NCBI GenBank assembly: GCA_047967505.1
Contig: CM106538.1
DNA from: Dipteris shenzhenensis
Lineage: Eukaryota > Polypodiophyta > Polypodiopsida > Gleicheniales
Reading direction: 5' to 3' (one strand)
DNA length: 64,000 bases
Position 1 is the first letter of the stretch. Every line of letters starts with the position of its first letter. The position numbers and the translations under genes were made by a program. Below, one piece after another: positions 20,871 to 32,545 of the stretch. A model generated the notes under the pieces. That model was not told the origin of the DNA, made no database searches, and worked only from the letters and a program-made list of their open reading frames with translations.

Positions 20871-23180
20871 TGGGAATATAAATTATCCTAATACGTAGGA
20901 GATACATGGTCGATATGACGATATGAAGGCTGTTGTTGGAGACACTAACAAACAGGATGATAGATGTGTTCTAGAATAAGGTAAGAAGCTATGTGATTTT
21001 GATAAGAAATTTTCAAAATCATCCTATGTATTAGGATGATATAAATGGTCCTAATACATAGGAGATACATTGTCGATATGACAATATGAAGGCCGTTTTT
21101 GAGACACTAATAAACAAGATGATAGACTCTGGAACAAGGTAAGAAGCTATGCGATTTTGAAAATAAATTTTTAGAGACCCACTTAGAGTTCCTATAATTA
21201 TATAGTTTTAGGGTTTTCCCATATGCAATACATGCTATGAGTATGAATCATTTGGCAATACTCACGTATGGATGCTCTTCTAGCATTACATTCTAGGCAT
21301 GAGAATCATAAAACTAATATGGCCATATAAAACCAATATGGATATAAGCCCTCAATTTTGGTTGAGACTTGAGACGAGGGTCCAATGGCAATGAAAAAAC
21401 TTGAGGACTATCAAAAGTGGCTCAAACACATGGGGTTATGAGTATATAAGAATATCTTGGAGTTTTACTCTTTTATCATTTATTATTGAGGGCTATATAC
21501 TTAACTCTAATTGAATTAAGATTCAAGAAATCTATGGGTGTCTTCTCACATTTTTAAGACATGTTACCAGATCAATGGTCATATCATCCGGCTAATGCCT
21601 AGTACACCCATTGATTTGTACTTTGTGGGATGATTTCAAAAAATCTTACATTACATTTGCTAGACACACATGCCATCACCAAGGTCTGCTTGCTTCTTTT
21701 TTGGGACATTTGGAGACTGATGATTCAAAGTACAAGGCTCTTTCAGCAGAAACACTTCAAACCCTAAGAGAACAAGAGGCTTGCATGCTGAGCTACAACT
21801 TAGGGCCAAAGGAAAGCCATGTTGATTGAGAGAGAGAAAGACACATGTGCATATTTAAGAGAAAATAAAGAAAGAAACACTATACAACAAAGACAAGAGA
21901 TCGCAACTACAATCATTCCTAGTTGCCATTGTGATGATGAGATCAGTTTGGCCTATGAGAGTGACACATCACTCTCATAGGCCCAACTCATTTCATCCTT
22001 GTTTTTACCTCAATCTACTTCAAATCTCTCATCTGCTCTAGATTCGTCATCCTTTCCATCTCAGTTAGGTTCCATGCAACATCAATGGAAGCCACTACCA
22101 AATGTTAGGTCTAGAGCCTCTTCCAAAAAACTTTCTGCAAATCATTAGAAATCTAATAACTCTCCCAATGAGGAGCTCTAGAGGGCTTGTAGCCTCTATA
22201 GCTGAGTTGAAATCTTCTTGCATTACTGATCATGTAATGAAAGAAGGGGAGTCTCTTCTCTCAGTGCCTTGCATCAATCCACTTCTACTCTCTAGGGTCC
22301 CATTGCATAAAATTTATGGGGACTCCTCCACAAAGCTAAATCCTCCATGGGCCCAAAGGGATAAGAAGGGGGTTTAGTAGGTCCAGGTACCATTGTTGTG
22401 AATGTGAGCCATGCTCCACATAACCTATGATCCTAATGACAAGTTGAAAAAGGAACTCTCAACAGAATATCATGTGTAGATCTAGACAAGATTGAACATT
22501 AAAGACAAAGTCATCCTCTCTTATCATCATACTACTATGATAATGAAGTGGAATACCTATCCATGTGAAAGCCCGGATCCAAGTAGGGCAATAAATAGGC
22601 CTATCATATGTATCAACCGAATCCATGGGTATGGATGCATCAATCTACTAAATTCTCCGTACAATTCCTTTGAGGTGACTTACTACTTGTAATTTAGGAT
22701 CCTTTGGAAGGTTTTTGAAAGCTTTCCAAGATCCCATAGACCTCTCTCCCATCTAGACCGCTACATATAATGAGAAGTTCCAAGTGGTTTGCCATGCTCA
22801 TCAAGTATGCTATCATTCCACATGATATATTGTCTATCAATATCTTTCACAGAGAAAGGGGGGAATTCTCTAAAGATTACTCCTAAAGCTGGCCCAATCT
22901 TTCATGATAGCAGGCTTAAGAGGGGAGGAGGGAGACCTGAGATGGGATGCAGTAAAGATCCACATAGTACTACCCATACAGTCCCCACTTGAAGAAGGAC
23001 TATAGGGCTATGTGCAACAAATAAAGGGATATTTCCATGGCTCTTGCCTAGGTATAAGTTCACTGACCATAACCTTGCAAAGCAAATCCCTACACTTTAA
23101 GTTTTAATATCACTTGAGAATCAAAGTCTCCCAAGCCACCTGGCTATCACATTTGTTGTACCATCTAGACACTCCATAGA
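20871..23180. other. AT-rich, no gene seen; tandem duplication and hairpin
   Basis: A two-copy tandem duplication of about 165 bp (from about 20880 and 21044: CCTAATAC-TAGGAGATACAT, GTCGATATGAC, GGTAAGAAGCTATG). A perfect inverted repeat lies at 21950-21983. The low-quality open stretches have no recognisable similarity. The part from about 22900 up to 23190 may be the decayed 3' side of the LINE relic that follows. Confidence 0.5.
21950..21983. repeat. Perfect inverted repeat (14-bp arms, 6-bp loop)
   Basis: GGCCTATGAGAGTG, loop ACACAT, then the exact reverse complement. It forms a strong hairpin on either strand. Confidence 0.95.
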
Positions 23181-23189
23181 AGGCCTCTT

Positions 23190-23625
23190 GAGCTAAGTGA
23201 TGCAATCCCTATAATGACACCAACAAGAGAAAACAAACCATGATATGATTAGCAGAGTCTGATTAGCAGTCTGATTAGCAACCACTACCCTAGAAACAAG
23301 GTCAATATTGGTTGAAATCCAAAAAAGGAGTTTCCTCTTGATGCTCTCCAATAACGAGCAAACTATTGTGAAGGAGCGATACCCATACCAACCTAGCATC
23401 CCAAGTACCTGATAGAGACATCCATATAAATCCAAGTAAAGCCAAAATCAGCCCCCCAATTTGGAGTGTCCTCATCACTAATCCAAAAGTCATTGGATTT
23501 ATGCCAATTAATATGTGCACTACTACAATACAAAATAAATCCAAGACTACCCTAAAAGAAGTGAGATTATGAGGAGTGGCCTCCATGAAAATAGTAGTGT
23601 CATATACCACGTCATTGTCTAAAAG
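23190..23625 (-). pseudogene. L1-like LINE reverse transcriptase relic (second copy)
   Basis: Heavily decayed. Recognisable pieces are a degenerate catalytic box VYDTTIFMEA (family: ADDTxxF), HINWHKSNDFW, RYLGCQVGMGIAPSQ, KLLFWISTNIDLVSRVVVANQ and WFVFSCW. They follow the same order and spacing as the LINE at 10110-10964 and look like an older member of that family. Short duplications (CAGTCTGATTAGCA) and frameshifts break it. Confidence 0.7.
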
Positions 23626-26040
23626 CTCCTCATTCTACTCAAGGGAAGTCTCATCCCACAAATATCAGCTTAAGTTCTAAGAAATACTCATAACTTCAAC
23701 CACAAACAAAAAGAGGAAGGTCATCATTGACAAATTTATCTAGGAGTTTGAAACTTCTCTCCTTTGACCTCTCTAATAAGAATATGGCTATGGTTTTATC
23801 TAAGCAAAGAGGAAAACCCTCTAATGTAGGGCCCCCCCCCCACACACACAATTCCCCTTGCCTTGACTTCCCTATAATTGGAGGATTTAGGATTGCTTTG
23901 GGGATATTTGATCTTTTACCACCTTGTAATTTTTGAGATATCTCACCAGAGATGATAGGTTTTATGACATATATACATGGGTTCACTTGCCTACATGGTT
24001 GCAATAAGGAGTCTTCCACACATTTTCTCACTTAGGAACGTTATACCCATGAAGTTTTTGCAAGATAAGGGAAATGGTAATAGTTTTTAGCTACCCTTTT
24101 GGCTCCTTTGCAAAATTTTCCATGGGGAGCCTTCCACACATTGTTTGCTTAGGAGCATTATACCCATGAAGTTTCTCTCAAGGAAAGGGATATGATAATA
24201 ATCTTGATTTACTCACCTAGCTCGTTATTACTTTTTCACATGAGAAGTAAGGACCACATTGCCCAATTGGAAAGGGATTGTTACATCATGATCGGGTCCA
24301 TTACCCATACCCAGGATAGTGATATGGCCATTGGATTCATTTTTCTCATGGTGATGTGAATGATGTGAATATTTTTTATTAAGCATTACTGACCTCTCCC
24401 CTCTCCTCTATAGAATGCCTTTTATTTCCTTGCCAAAATTATTTTGTTCTTGTTTGTGATGTATCTTATCCACAATGTTTAATGGTTCAACGATGCCTTT
24501 GGATCTCTCCCCATGATATCATATCTTATCTTTAATAATAATTTGTGTGCACTTTGTGGTGGGCATTTATTGTGTGTATAACACCAGCATGTTCTATCTA
24601 AAATGCATTTTATTCAAGCTTATGGGCTCTTTTCAAATTGTCCATCTTCAAGGTTACTACATGCCCTTAGAAGAAACACCACTAGTCGCCCACAAACACA
24701 TGACCTTCAAGAATAGCTATTTATATATATCACAGGCCATAGTTTTCAAATTTTCATAGTTTCATCTTTGTTTGCAATCACATTGAGCCAATTTGCTATG
24801 CTGTTCTGAGTCACTTCTTCTAGTGGTGTAGTCAATGTTGATAGGATTAGAGACATCTTGGTAAATTCTTAGCCACTTTGTTAATACCTCCAACATGTTC
24901 TATTTGGGAGGTAAGGATTGCAATTGATGGATTATCTTCCTTCAATATCTATGCATGATTTCTATGCAAAATACAATTCCTCTTTTTGCCTCATCAAACT
25001 CATGAATTTCGAGAATTTTTATTCAAGAAAATTACTTTATTAAGTATGAATGTAAACCGTGGGAGCAAGCTCAAATGCGGGAGCACATCATGCTATGCAT
25101 AAGGGGAAAAAAACAGCTCAAAAGGAGCTAATAAAAAACCAAGGCAGAGGCTAAAAATGCCACCTCAACCCTAAGGGAGACTCACAGAAGAAAGGAGATC
25201 CTCTCCAAACAATTTTGAGAATTTTAAGTCCCTAGTAGGTGGGAAAATCATGTGCCTTAATTCAAAATTCATATCATGCTGGCCTGGGTCTTCTCTTATT
25301 ACACATGGTTTCTTGCTTTCTAGGATTCTCTGTGTAGATCATATCAATAAGATGAGAAAGCCTCTCTTGTATCTATTTTTTTGACTTCTATTTTGTCCAA
25401 AACAACATTGTTTCATGTACCTCTACAAGGATTATATGCTAAATGCAAAATTTGTGCTATGTGCTATGCATATAGTGTAAATGTAGATTACTATGTGTTA
25501 ATGCAATGTGCTATAAACCCAAGGAAGGTTACATTCCTTGGTCTTATATTTTTGGAGAGGAAATATGATAAATGCAAAGTGCTATGTTTGAAGTGCAAAA
25601 TGTTTTCCAATTATTTGCTGCTAAATACAAAGTGCTATGTTTAGAGTGCAAAATGTTTTCCAATCATCATATAGCACTTAGCAAAAGTGAGCTTGAAATT
25701 GAATATTGAAAATGAGAGTAGATGTTATAGCACTTAGCAAAAGTGAGCTTGAAATTGAATATTGAAAATGAGAGTAGATGTTATGCTAGATGATTGGAAA
25801 AATTGTACAAATCCTACAACCAAATAGCATAATGCAATATTCTTTCTTGATACATGTACCTAGCCAAACCTAGTCTTGGTTAGGTCTCGACTAATAGCTC
25901 CACACAATGGTGGATATACAAAAACGTTGATGTATTTTTGTCTTACCAATGGATTCATTTTCAATAGTTGATTTCTTTTTGGTTTCATCACTAATACCTT
26001 CATATAGCTCTACAAAAACAAGTGGCCTCCCCAACTCTCC
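23626..26040. other. AT-rich, no gene seen; tandem duplications
   Basis: A two-copy duplication of about 118 bp (24009 and 24127: CTTCCACACATT...TTATACCCATGAAGTTT) and an exact 56-bp duplication (25674-25729, 25730-25785). Repeated words GTGCTATGTTT and GTGCAAAATGTTTTCCAAT occur around 25580-25665. Short open stretches have no family resemblance. Confidence 0.55.
25674..25785. repeat. Exact two-copy tandem duplication, 56 bp
   Basis: ATAGCACTTAGCAAAAGTGA... is followed directly by an identical 56-bp copy, which implies a recent event. Confidence 0.95.
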
Positions 26041-26990
26041 TGCACTTTCGGTTGCATCCAGGATGAGCGGTACATTCTCCAACATGTTCGGACGTTTAGG
26101 CCAAACAGAGTTGGCTGACATGGAGAACCCCTTCGCCGGCATGTCTGCAGGAGGGGAAGGTCAGCAACATCTAGCTCCTGAACCACAGACCGCCACTAGG
26201 ATGGAAGCCACCTTCGTAGACCCAGGACCCTATGCCTATGCAAGACCTCCCCAATGGGAACACATGGATGAGGGAATTCAGGAGGCAAGATCCCAGCTGA
26301 GGGGATGCGAGGAACTTCCAAGGAGGGGCGCCTTATGAACCCCCCACAGTCCAAGTGCCACCAACCTATGGGGTACCACAGTTCCCACCTTATCGCCCAT
26401 TGCATGGAACTAATGTTCCCATGCCCTAGGACCCAACTCCTCTGAGAGTATGTCCCTTTCCATCCATACCTGTTGCACCGATGAATGCAAACCTTAGCAC
26501 ATCTGTTCCAATGCCAGTACCAGTAACTACGTGGATACCACCACTAGAGCACCAGGCTTAAGGCCAGCCCTGCGTCCTATCAGGCCCACAACAACATGAC
26601 CCTTGCCAATCACTTAAATAGTGTTAACTGATGAGGCAATGCGCATCTTGGTGAATGCCTTGGGAAGGGGGACCACACCACCTCCACCCGCCCCAGTGCT
26701 TCCTATAGGGATTGCAAATCCCTCGAGGAGCTAACCCATAGCAATCTCCAAGTTAATGACCAAGTTCCTAGGAGAAGGAGACCCGGTTGCCCATGTGGAG
26801 TGATTTGAGCAAATTTGCAAAGCTTTTGGTGCTCTTAGGGACCTAGAAATGGCCAATGCGTTTGGTCTCAACTTGGATGGCAAAGCAGGACAATGGTATA
26901 GGGCTCTCACCCCAAAAGAGAAAATCAACTGGGAGACATTGAGAAAGGCCTTCATTGTGGGGTTCACCCCAGCAACCAAAACTAAATCAG
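26041..26990 (+). pseudogene. Gypsy 2 gag (N-terminal proline-rich part and capsid core)
   Basis: The proline/methionine-rich N-terminal region (about 26060-26560) has several stops. The capsid core is at about 26750-26975: KFLGEGDPVAHVE, FEQICKAFGALRDLEMANAF, LNLDGKAGQWYRALTPKEKI, NWETLRKAFIVGFTP. This is the retrotransposon gag domain of Ty3/gypsy elements. The sequence then switches to copia integrase at about 26985-27010 without breaking the frame. The zinc knuckle, protease and RT N-terminus of the gypsy are missing at this junction. Confidence 0.75.
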
Positions 26991-27005
26991 CCCATAAAAG
27001 AAGGG

Positions 27006-27900
27006 GAAAGAAAGAGTTTGAAAAGCTTTATTTGGTGCATTTAGACGTATGTGGTCCCATGCCTACACGGTCATTAGGCAGGGCTGAATACTATGTGACA
27101 TTCATTGATGATGCAACTAGGAAAGTGTGGGCTTATGCTATAGCTCGGAAGAGTGATGTGTTCTAGGTATTTCAAAAATGGCTGGCCTTGGTTGAGAATC
27201 AGTCAGGTAGAATGCTTAAATGCCTACGGACTAACAATGGTGGAGAGTATCTCTCTCATGACTTTCAACATTTCTATGATACATGTGGGATTAAGAGGGA
27301 GCTCACATCCCCTCATACTCTAGAGCAAAATCCAGTTGCAGAAAAGATGAACCATAATATTCAAGAAAGGTTGCAATGCATGCTTTCCAATGCAAGTCTT
27401 TCTGGTGGTTTTTGGGCTAAGGCAATGAAGACTGCAGTGCATGTGATCAATAGATCACCTAGTAAGAGTTTAGATGGTGGTATTCCTGAAGAGGCATGGA
27501 GTGGCAAGAAGCCCTCTTACTCTCATTTGCGTATATTTGGGTGTGAGGCATATGCACGTGCCAAAAGATCTTCGAAAGAAGCTAGATCCTAAGTCTAGGA
27601 AATGCATCTTTCTGGGTTATGGTGAAAGTGGAGAGATGGGCTATCGTCTCTGGGATCCAGAAGCAAAGAAGATCATACATAGCCATGATGTATTCTTCAA
27701 TGAGAAGAAGATGCATAAGGCACCCATGAGGGATGTTGAAATGAGGAGAATCACTTTCCAGGATGTGAATCCACCTACATATGTTGATAGACAGCAAGCT
27801 GTCCATGCACCAAATGTGCAAGAAATGGTACCACCAAATACTCCCACAGGTATACAATCAAGGGTAGATGATGGATCATTTATTGGTGGAAATGATGAGC
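27006..27900 (+). pseudogene. Copia 3 integrase
   Basis: VHLDVCGPMPTRSLG...YYVTFIDDATRKVWAY carries the first Asp. LKCLRTNNGGEYLSHDF has Asn where the second catalytic Asp belongs (family: R-S/T-D-N-G-G-E). HTLEQNPVAEKMNHNI has the Glu. A stop follows SDVF at 27164 and a frameshift occurs at about 27560, after which KLDPKSRKCIFLGYGESGEMGYRLWDP continues the integrase C-terminus. The D-to-N change would inactivate strand transfer. Confidence 0.85.
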
Positions 27901-29568
27901 CAAATGTGGCTGATATGCAGGTGGGACAGCAAGCTGAAATGCCCTTGAGAAGATCATCTAGAGTGTCTAGACCACTTGATAGGTTTGTTCCAGGGGTAGA
28001 CTATGTGATGCTTACTGATTGCAGGGAGCCTTCTTGCTACAGAGAGGCTATGATGCGCGAGGATCAATGCAAGTGGGAGTATGCTATGCAATCAGAGATG
28101 AGTTCACTTATGAAGAATAAGACTTGGGACTTGGTTTCTTTGCCACATGGAAAGAAAGCATTGCCATGTAAATGGATCTACAAGATGAAGGTCACAGGTG
28201 ATGATGTGTCTAGGTATAAGGCCCGTTTGGTCGCTAAAGGTTCAAGCAAGAGAAGGGTGCGGACTTTGATGAGATATTCTCTCCGGTTGTGAAGATGATT
28301 ACACTTAGATGCATGCTTGGACTAGTGGCAGAAGAGGATATGGAGCTTATGCAGATGGATGTCAAGACAGCTTTCTTACATGGGGATTTGCATGAGGAAA
28401 TTTACATGGTGCAGCCAGAAGGCTTTGAAGAAAAGGGCAAAGAACATTTAGTTTGCAAGCTGAAGAAGAGTCTCTATGGTCTTAAGCAAGCGCTTAGAGA
28501 ATGGTATTAGAAGTTTGATGCTTTCATTTGGTCCCAGGGTTTTAGAAGGAGTGAAATTGATCACTGCCTCTACACTAAAAGGGCTAAGGATAATAGCCTG
28601 ATAATCCTGGCACTATATGTGGATGATATGCTATTGGCTAGCAAGAATACTTATGAGCTAGATGCATTAAAGGCCAAGTTGCATGAGGCCTTTGATATGA
28701 AGGATTTGGGACTTGCAGGTCATATTCTTGGTATCACGCGTGATCAGAGTAGGAAACTCCTTTGGCTTTCACAGAAGGAGTATGTTACAAAAGTATTGGA
28801 GTGTTTCAATATGGAGGGGGGGAAGGCAGTGAGTACTCCATTGCCTCCATATGTGAAACTGAGTCATACAGATAGTCTCAAATCAGATGAGGAAAGATGG
28901 CCAAGGTTCCTTATGCATCAGCAGTTGGGAGTCTTATGTATGCTATGATAGCTACTAGACCAGACATTGCATTTGTAGTGGGAGTTGTTAGCCGATATAT
29001 GGCTAATCCAGGAAAGAGGCATTGGGAGGCAGTTAAGTGCATCATGAGGTGTATACATGAAGGGTACCAAGGAGATGTGCATCTGCTTTGGTAAAGGAGA
29101 CATGCGTGTACTTGGGTACACAGATTTAGACTATGCAAGGCATGTGGATAGTAGGAGATCCACTTCTGGTTATGTGTTCACCTTTGCAAGTGGTGCAGTA
29201 TCGTGGATGTCTCATGCACAGAAGTGTGTTGCTTTGTCTACCACAGAGGCTGAGTATATTTTGCAACCACAGAGGGTTGCAAGGAAACTATATGGCTTGA
29301 TCGGCTAGTGGGAGATTTGGGGATTCATACAGGTGTACCGACATTGCATAGTGATTCCATGAGTGCTATTCAGCTAGCACGGAATCCAGTCTTTCATACA
29401 AAGACCAAATACATTGAGGTCAGGTACCATTTCATCAGGGAGGTTCTTGAGGACAAGCGCATAGAGCTTGTCAAGGTTCATACAGATGATAACCCTGCAA
29501 ATATGCTGACGAAGAGTCTACCTAGTCAATGGTTTGAGTATTGCCGTGTATTGATGGACATTGGATAG
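27901..29568 (+). pseudogene. Copia 3 reverse transcriptase and RNase H
   Basis: RT starts around PLDRFVPGVDYVML, with KNKTWDLVSLPHGKKALPCK, MDVKTAFLHGDLHEEIYM, KKSLYGLKQALREWY and the catalytic YVDDML near 28616-28630. RNase H follows: GYTDLDYARHVDSRRSTSGY, ALSTTEAEYI, HSDSMSAIQLARN, ADNPAN-like DDNPANMLTKSLP, ending at 29568. Broken by frameshifts at about 28255, 28900 and 29090 and by stops after REWY (28508) and LIG (29306). Confidence 0.88.
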
Positions 29569-29621
29569 TATGCTCATAGTTTGTTCTCCCTTAAAGGCAC
29601 ATTGTCCTTTAAGTGGGAGGT

Positions 29622-29940
29622 TGTGGGGGTTTAAGGTCACTGTGCCTTTGTCCCGGTTATGTACAATACTCAAATGCATATATAAATGAATGAAAAAGAA
29701 GATTAGGGTGTTCTGCACCCACCAAAACTTGTGTGGCTCTCTGTTTCTCTCTCTCCCTCTTTCGTTCTTGCTTTCGTTGAGAGCACTCTCACTTAGGGAG
29801 TTTGAGCCCCAAATCGCCTAAGCCTTGGAGGTATGAGGCTTACACAAGTGCTATTTGGGAGCCAGCTAGGAACACCTCCTAACGCCAGGCTTGTCCCAAG
29901 TGCTCTTATATGGTTAACACAACGCTATTTCCGCTAGGAG
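29622..29940 (+). repeat. 3' LTR of copia 3 (right end uncertain)
   Basis: Starts TGTGGGGGTTTAAGG directly after the purine tract AAGTGGGAGGT. Contains a TATA box ATATATAAAT at about 29679-29688 and a TC-rich stretch (29730-29770). The end lies near TTAACACA (29921) or a few bases later. Without a second LTR it cannot be fixed. Confidence 0.65.
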
Positions 29941-29944
29941 GGAG

Positions 29945-31240
29945 AGATGGAAAGAATAGCAAGATGCCTTGAATTTCCAAATGTTGATGAAGAAAGAAAA
30001 GGTATAGAATGTTTCCAAACTATGCAAATCTGGGCAAAGGCTAAAATTGATGAGTTAATAAGGTCAAGATTCACTTTTGTAGTGGACCTAAGAAAAATGG
30101 ATATTTCCCATCAATGTAGTACCTATGAAGAACAAAAATCTGAGGGGGTATGTGGATTGTAGGAAGTTGAATGAAAGGAATGTCAAAGTCTCGTTTCCAC
30201 CCTTTGCTAAAAGCATTCTAGATAAAGTAGTGGGGCATGAGATATATTCATTTATTGTATATGGGTACAAGGGGTACAACCAAATCACCATGACCAAAGA
30301 AGATACAGAGGATCAATTTCATCATTGAATGGGTGAAAACTCAAGTGATGCCAAAATATGCACCACCAACATGGTGGACACATTCTAGGAGTACATTGAT
30401 GGTGGACACATTCTAGAAGATCACATTCTAGGAGTACATTGATGAACTCCTAGTACTTATTTGGGGTGACTTTTTAGTGTACAAAGTACAAATCCAATGC
30501 AAGTGGAATGTCTATAGAAGGTTCTTGAGAAGTGCAAGGAGCATAAAGTCTTCCTTAATCCATACAAATATGCATTTTTTTTCTTTTAGGAGTATTGTTG
30601 GGGCACACCAATTCGGATGAATGGATTATGAAATAAAATGAAGATTAGTGTCATTTAAAGATGAAGGATCCAACCATTGTCAAGCAAGGTCAAATAGGAT
30701 TTTTAAGTTTCTCTTGGAGACTTATTAAAAAGATTACTAGAATAGTTGAACAACCACATCTTACAAGCTACAAGGAAGGAAGCAAAGTTCAAATGGGGGA
30801 GGCATATCATTTCAAAATCTACAAGAGATGGCAGTAAAAGCTCCAATACTTTAAAAATTCAATTTGAATAGGATCTTTTATGCATTTCAATGCATCGAGG
30901 ATGGTTATTGGGTTGATTGTCACTCAACCCAAATAGAACATGGATTTTTATGAAAGACAAATATTTACAATGGTGAACAAAAATTACTCCACAACTAAAA
31001 GGGGAGCACCGGGAGTGTCATACAATATTCAAAAGTTTTGGCAAGCAGTGCTTTTTTGTTCTTCTAGGATAATCAAGCATTATTGTATTTGACCAACAGA
31101 ATAATCATCGAATTAATAAGTCTTGGTACTTTTTCACCCATCATGCATCTTGATGAAGATTCTACAAAATCAATTTATGTTTCCTCGTTACAAAATCCAT
31201 CCTACTCAAAATGACACTTGAGGCACTCAGATTTGATAGG
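29945..31240 (+). pseudogene. Gypsy 2 reverse transcriptase and RNase H (decayed)
   Basis: Resumes the gypsy interrupted at 26990. Recognisable: WAKAKIDELIRSRFTFVV, KLNERNVKVSFPPFAKSIL, DKVVGHEIYSFIVYGYKGYN, QITMTKEDTEDQF. In other frames VLEKCKEHKVFLNPYKYAFF and GHTNSDE, then RNase H relics NYSTT and DNQALLYLTNRIIIE near 31065-31110. The YxDD region is unreadable. A local duplication of GGTGGACACATTCTAG... lies at 30369-30440. Confidence 0.75.
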
Positions 31241-32545
31241 GACAAATTTACAAGATAGTCTAGCATTTTTCCTTTTGAACGCTTTCCGAACTTCGTATCA
31301 ATCCTCCTTTGACTTTCTTCTAGAATATTTTCCATTTAATTTAAGGACTCCCCTCTCCTTGTAGCTTTGTTTATCTCAACCTTAAGGGGGGAGATAGAGC
31401 TAACCTCCATAGTGAAACTCTACTATACATGACCAACATGGTCTTGATTTTTTGCCTTCAAGTACCTCCTCTCATACTTTTCATTCACACAAAATAATTG
31501 TGACAATGCACTAGGAGTCACACATAGAGCACACAATAACTCAAGCTCGTTGCAAGCCTTCTTATGAATGAGAAGCCCTATAAAAGGATGTATTGGGTCC
31601 CATATACAAGATGGGATTCTCCCATAGCTATATCTAAGGCATTTTGAGTCAATACGTAGGGATTTATGTTAGCTGCTCATAGCGAGTCACATAAGGGAGG
31701 CCATCCATCTCCATAGATCAACTCACCATGTTTTGTAGGCCCTTATTGAAATACTCCTCTTTAAAGAGGCCCATTTTGGTACGAGTAGGATTTAGAAAGC
31801 TTGGAGAAGGAACCACTTATATCTTAAGTGTACAACCTGGTGCCTAGATTAGGATTGTATTCTCTTAGAACAATACTTATGTTCAAACCATGGATCAATT
31901 GGCATAATAAGTTTGTGGTGACTCCATACCATAGGGGGAAAACGTAGGCTTATGGTGGTGGGCATAATAGGGTAAATTCTAGACATTTAGGCTCCATGGT
32001 CTCGCCCAAAAGAATGTGCACTTTATCTTGGTAGTACAATGCCTTGATATTAGAGAGCCTCCAGTAAATTTTACTATTTTTAGTTTTTTCAAGATCTTGC
32101 TTGCAAGAAAATCCTTGGTGATGCACAAGGTTCTTCTAATGATGGATTGGTATGTACCTTTGTGCTATTTCTAGCATGATCATGTAAGAACAAAAATTTT
32201 GATAGGCTTTCAAGCCTTTTACCCTGTGGAAGACAAGATGTGAGTCACCTATATAAGTCATTTTTATCAAGTGGTGGGAAGGCTCCAATCAAATTGGTAG
32301 GGCCAATTTTCTTAGAGAAAACTATATGTGAGTCACCAATATAAGTCATTTTTATCAAGTGGTAGGAAGGCTCTAATCAAATTGGTAGGGCCAATTTTCT
32401 TGGAGAAGACTATCACTATCAATGCAAGACAATCATCACAAACCCAAAATTCTTTAGCAACATGGATGGAGAGCTATCATAGCTAATATTCCATCACTCA
32501 AGTGGTGCACCTCAATGCATGCACCACCACATAGTAAATACCTTC
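31241..32545 (+). pseudogene. Gypsy 2 integrase and C-terminal remnants
   Basis: Strongly decayed. INWHNKFVVTPYHRGK near 31895-31940 resembles the TPYHPQ motif region of gypsy integrases, and GRKALIKLVGPIFLEKTI with a following NMDGE-like stretch near 32280-32480 resembles the pol C-terminus (W/VGPF motif). An 88-bp tandem duplication (32240, 32329) repeats part of it. A purine word TTAAGGGGGGAGATAG occurs at 31381 but has no LTR beside it. Confidence 0.4.

Larger units (their letters stand above)
26991..29621 (+). mobile_element. Copia 3: 5'-truncated Ty1/copia (integrase to RNase H)
   Basis: Begins abruptly inside the integrase and has no 5' LTR, gag or protease. It ends with RNase H, a purine tract (AAGTGGGAGGT) and an LTR starting at 29622. 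It lies between gypsy 2 gag and gypsy 2 RT, both on the same strand, so it most likely inserted into that element. A later deletion then removed its 5' half together with gypsy sequence (inference). Confidence 0.8.

Noticed and set aside
23696-24031. 112-codon minus-strand open frame
   Set aside because: No recognisable domain; lies in AT-rich decayed DNA that includes a tandem duplication.
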